From assembly GCF_003610695.1 (NCBI RefSeq), contig NZ_RAQH01000002.1:186001-250000 (forward strand): a stretch of DNA of 64,000 bases, in the 5' to 3' direction. Both the position numbers and the translations under genes were made by a program. Origin of the DNA: Epilithonimonas arachidiradicis. GTDB taxonomy: Bacteria > Bacteroidota > Bacteroidia > Flavobacteriales > Weeksellaceae. Position 1 is the stretch's first letter. Each line of letters starts with the position of its first letter. Below the pieces are notes generated by a model, which saw only the letters and a list, made by a program, of their open reading frames with translations, was not told the DNA's origin and made no database searches. Shown here in pieces: positions 61,733 through 64,000 of the stretch.

Positions 61733-62302
61733 TTATAATTTAAAATCTTGTTGGGTAACGATCAAAATTTCGGGGAAGAATTGATCAAAGCAGAGTTGTA
61801 AGTGTTGTTTGTTTTTCAGGAATACATCAAAAACCGGGATATCTTTGTCCAGATATTTGGCTTTGTTCAGAACATTCTGCATACTGAATTGGATGCCGCG
61901 ATCTGTTCTGTAGTTCGTAAGCCAATCATCTTGCTCCATTCTCACCAGCATTCTTTTATAACTTTCAGGCAGCCATTTTTCATTTTGCCACAGGGTTTTG
62001 TAGATTTTCGAAGAATGCTGTTTCAGTTCGTTCTCAGGATAATAATGCGCTACAAAATAATCAAAAGCCACATCAACAAAAGCACCCGAATATAATCTCA
62101 CCAAAGGACTGAAGATCTTCTTGGCTTCCGAAACAGCCGGGTGAGAATCTGTAAACGTATCGATGAATCTGTGCAGCCTGATACCTTCCTGGATTTCTAA
62201 TGGAAAATTTTCCCGCTCATTGTTTTTGATAAAATCTGCGATCATATTTCCAACGATTTGTCCGTCGGTATAGGATAGAATAGAATGAGCGAGATAATTC
62301 AA
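61733..62302 (-). CDS. acyl carrier protein phosphodiesterase (AcpH-like)
   Basis: A 189-residue protein of the AcpH (DUF479) family. The HD-type family residues lie in MNYLAHSILSYTDGQIVGNM, then IADFIKN, and the RLHRFIDTFTDSHPAVSEAK segment is strongly conserved. Characterised AcpH removes 4'-phosphopantetheine from holo-ACP. Its role in this group is not shown. It lies upstream of no co-oriented partner except radA on the same strand 37 bp away. Confidence 0.85.
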   Translation of the reverse strand: MNYLAHSILSYTDGQIVGNMIADFIKNNERENFPLEIQEGIRLHRFIDTFTDSHPAVSEAKKIFSPLVRLYSGAFVDVAFDYFVAHYYPENELKQHSSKIYKTLWQNEKWLPESYKRMLVRMEQDDWLTNYRTDRGIQFSMQNVLNKAKYLDKDIPVFDVFLKNKQHLQLCFDQFFPEILIVTQQDFKL

Positions 62303-62339
62303 TGTAAACTGATTTGGGTTATAACTTTCAGAAATAAAT

Positions 62340-63683
62340 TTAGAATAATAATTCTACAAAATCTTCAATTTTACTGATTTCTTCAATTTTGATTCCGAAT
62401 TTGCGCTTAGGAATTTTATTCAGATTTGAGACAAAAATCTTTTCGTAACCCAATTTTTCAGCTTCAGTAATTCTTTGTTCAATTTGGGCGACGGGACGGA
62501 TCTCGCCACTCAGTCCAATTTCTCCTGCAAAGCAATATTGTTCAGAAATGGCAATATCTTCATTACTCGACAAAATGGAGGCCACAACTGCTAAGTCCAA
62601 AGCTGGATCGTCTGTTTTAATTCCGCCTGTAATATTAAGGAAAACATCTTTCGCACCAAGTTGGAAACCTGCTCTTTTTTCCAAAACGGCCAATAGCATG
62701 TTGAGCCTTTTGGAATCAAATCCTGTCGAACTTCTTTGTGGCGTTCCGTAAACCGCCGTAGAAACCAACGCCTGGATTTCCAATAACATTGGACGATTAC
62801 CTTCCAAAGTCACTGCTACAGAGTTACCGGATAGTTCTTCGAATTTTTTAGTGATTAAAACTTCGGATGGATTTTTAATTTCTTTCAAACCTTGCGAAAT
62901 CATTTCATAAATCCCGATTTCCGCAGTAGATCCAAAACGGTTTTTATTCGCTCGAAGTAATCTGAATAGATGATTTCTATCGCCATCGAAATTCAGGACC
63001 ACATCTACCATATGCTCCAAAACTTTTGGTCCGGCAATTTGTCCATCTTTGGTAATGTGACCAACCAAGAACACAGGAATGTTATTTCCTTTGGCAAATT
63101 TGATAATCTCGTTGGAACATTCCCTGATTTGTGAAACCGTTCCGGGCGAACTTTCTATCAATTGGGATTGAAGCGTCTGTATGGAATCGATAATCATAAA
63201 ATCCGGCTGAAGTTTTTTGGCTTCGTGCAAGATTTTTTCAACATTCGTTTCAGTAAACAGGAAACAATTTGGATTTTTGACTTCGGCTAATCGGTCGGCT
63301 CTCATCTTGATTTGTGATGCGCTTTCTTCCCCAGAAACATAAAGAATTTTTTTCTTCATCTTCAAAGCCAACTGAAGAAGGAGTGTTGATTTTCCAATTC
63401 CGGGTTCGCCACCAATTAATGTGACCGAGCCCAGAACAATGCCGCCACCCAAAACGCGGTCCAGTTCTTCGGAAGGTGTTTTGATTCTTGGTTCTTCATT
63501 GGTTTCAACTTCGATGATATTAATAATGGAAGATTTGGATTTTGTTACAACAGATTTTGTTGATTTTTCTACAATTTCTTCCACAAGCGTATTCCATTCG
63601 CCACAGGTTTTGCATTGCCCGTGCCACTGGGAATATTGTGCGCCACAGTTCTGACAGAAATATTGAGTTTTGAGTTTTGCCAT
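62340..63683 (-). CDS. radA: DNA repair protein RadA
   Basis: A 447-residue RadA (Sms). It has the N-terminal C4 zinc finger (CQNCGAQYSQWHGQCKTCGE), the RecA-like ATPase with Walker A GGEPGIGKSTLL, and the KNRFG motif in LLRANKNRFGSTAEIG. The Lon-like C-terminal domain is recognisable in FLNITGGIKTDDPALDLAV. RadA drives branch migration in recombination. The frame extends to 63731, but ATG 63683 gives the conserved start MAKLKTQYFCQNCG. Confidence 0.95.
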   Translation of the reverse strand: MAKLKTQYFCQNCGAQYSQWHGQCKTCGEWNTLVEEIVEKSTKSVVTKSKSSIINIIEVETNEEPRIKTPSEELDRVLGGGIVLGSVTLIGGEPGIGKSTLLLQLALKMKKKILYVSGEESASQIKMRADRLAEVKNPNCFLFTETNVEKILHEAKKLQPDFMIIDSIQTLQSQLIESSPGTVSQIRECSNEIIKFAKGNNIPVFLVGHITKDGQIAGPKVLEHMVDVVLNFDGDRNHLFRLLRANKNRFGSTAEIGIYEMISQGLKEIKNPSEVLITKKFEELSGNSVAVTLEGNRPMLLEIQALVSTAVYGTPQRSSTGFDSKRLNMLLAVLEKRAGFQLGAKDVFLNITGGIKTDDPALDLAVVASILSSNEDIAISEQYCFAGEIGLSGEIRPVAQIEQRITEAEKLGYEKIFVSNLNKIPKRKFGIKIEEISKIEDFVELLF

Positions 63684-63826
63684 TCTGCTAAGTTCCAGAT
63701 TTTTTTTCGAAAAGAAAATATTAAAAAACAAGTTTTGTTGTAAATCATCAGCTCTTAATTTTCAAAAGCTTAATTTTGTTCACGATACATCATAATTGAT
63801 GATGTAAATAACTTAAATAATTAAAA

Positions 63827-64000
63827 ATGGCATTAGACAAAAATCAGGTTGTAACTTTAAAATATGTTCTGCATACGAATGATGAGAATGGAGAGAAGCT
63901 TTTTGTAGAAGAAACTTCTGTAGAAAATCCTTTGACTTTTCTTTATGGCGTAGGAATGATGATTCCAAAATTTGAAGAGGAAATCAAAAATCTGGCTATT
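63827..64000 (+). CDS. slyD: SlyD-type FKBP peptidyl-prolyl isomerase (3' end outside window)
   Basis: Begins at ATG 63827 and is open to the end of the window. The 58 visible residues include VVTLKYVLHTNDENGEKL, then TFLYGVGMMIPKFEEEI, the start of the FKBP domain with the SlyD-type short linker before the insert-in-flap region. SlyD-like enzymes are prolyl isomerase chaperones. The rest of the gene is not visible, so the metal-binding tail typical of SlyD cannot be checked. Confidence 0.82.
   Translation, partial: MALDKNQVVTLKYVLHTNDENGEKLFVEETSVENPLTFLYGVGMMIPKFEEEIKNLAI

Noticed and set aside
1-64000. rRNA operon, complete tRNA genes, prophage or insertion sequences
   Set aside because: Both strands were read for these; no cloverleaf, rRNA motif, transposase, integrase or phage structural gene was found.

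Overview
This window is chromosomal DNA from a flavobacterium, most like Chryseobacterium or another member of the Weeksellaceae. The evidence is low GC, the gliding genes gldF and gldG, six proteins ending in type IX secretion (T9SS) sorting domains, a GLPGLI-family protein, the absence of clear Shine-Dalgarno sequences, and recurring promoter -7 boxes of the Bacteroidetes form TAnnTTTG. I see no rRNA gene, complete tRNA gene, CRISPR array, transposase, integrase or phage structural gene. Genus assignment is inference.

Layout. 1-1150: end of a T9SS protein, a DinB-like protein and an unknown gene. 1155-6256 (minus): hemJ-like gene, gldF, a 21-bp tandem repeat, gldG and lnt. 6403-10946: two tandem paralogous T9SS metzincin proteases. 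10992-20111: a SAM hydrolase family gene, phoH, two small envelope proteins, a two-subunit transketolase, an ACC deaminase-like enzyme, a LysM glucosaminidase and hemL. 20112-22093: a degenerate copy of the hemL 3' end, with a GLPGLI gene between the copies and an Abi-alpha (DUF4393) gene beyond. 22159-25921: a DUF2339/DUF3999 pair. 26060-31783: two T9SS beta-propeller-type surface proteins flanking a TPR-LuxR regulator. 31965-35988: NTF2-like protein, SDR and divergent HxlR regulator, an ene-reductase and small genes. 35992-40929: TPR/AraC pair and a T9SS GEVED protein. 41242-47643: pyrG, a second SDR/HxlR pair, yidC, a TrmH-family methylase and a toxin-antitoxin pair. 47646-54171 (minus): an oxidoreductase, DUF1572, rsmE, DUF808, small unknown genes and tsaD. 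54177-64000: tamB, an Lrp regulator, a TPR-LuxR regulator, acpH-like gene, radA and the start of a SlyD-type isomerase.

Envelope biology dominates: lipoprotein maturation (Lnt), membrane insertion (YidC), outer-membrane assembly (TamB), gliding (GldFG), peptidoglycan cleavage and T9SS cargo. Three membrane-anchored TPR proteins with cytoplasmic DNA-binding domains sit among these genes. The most interesting new observation is a near-identical 24-bp box built on a 10-bp direct repeat. It lies 57-58 bp upstream of both T9SS genes that flank the TPR-LuxR regulator, suggesting a small dedicated regulon.

The intergenic DNA is rich in structured repeats: a nested hairpin family (five copies), a CTTTG-type inverted-repeat family, a GAGCGGAGTCGAAG family that has also entered rsmE in frame, a 38-bp perfect palindrome and the 21-bp tandem array. 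Where a longer open frame began at TTG or GTG, I usually took the first ATG preceding a signal peptide or conserved domain; those choices are stated per gene.
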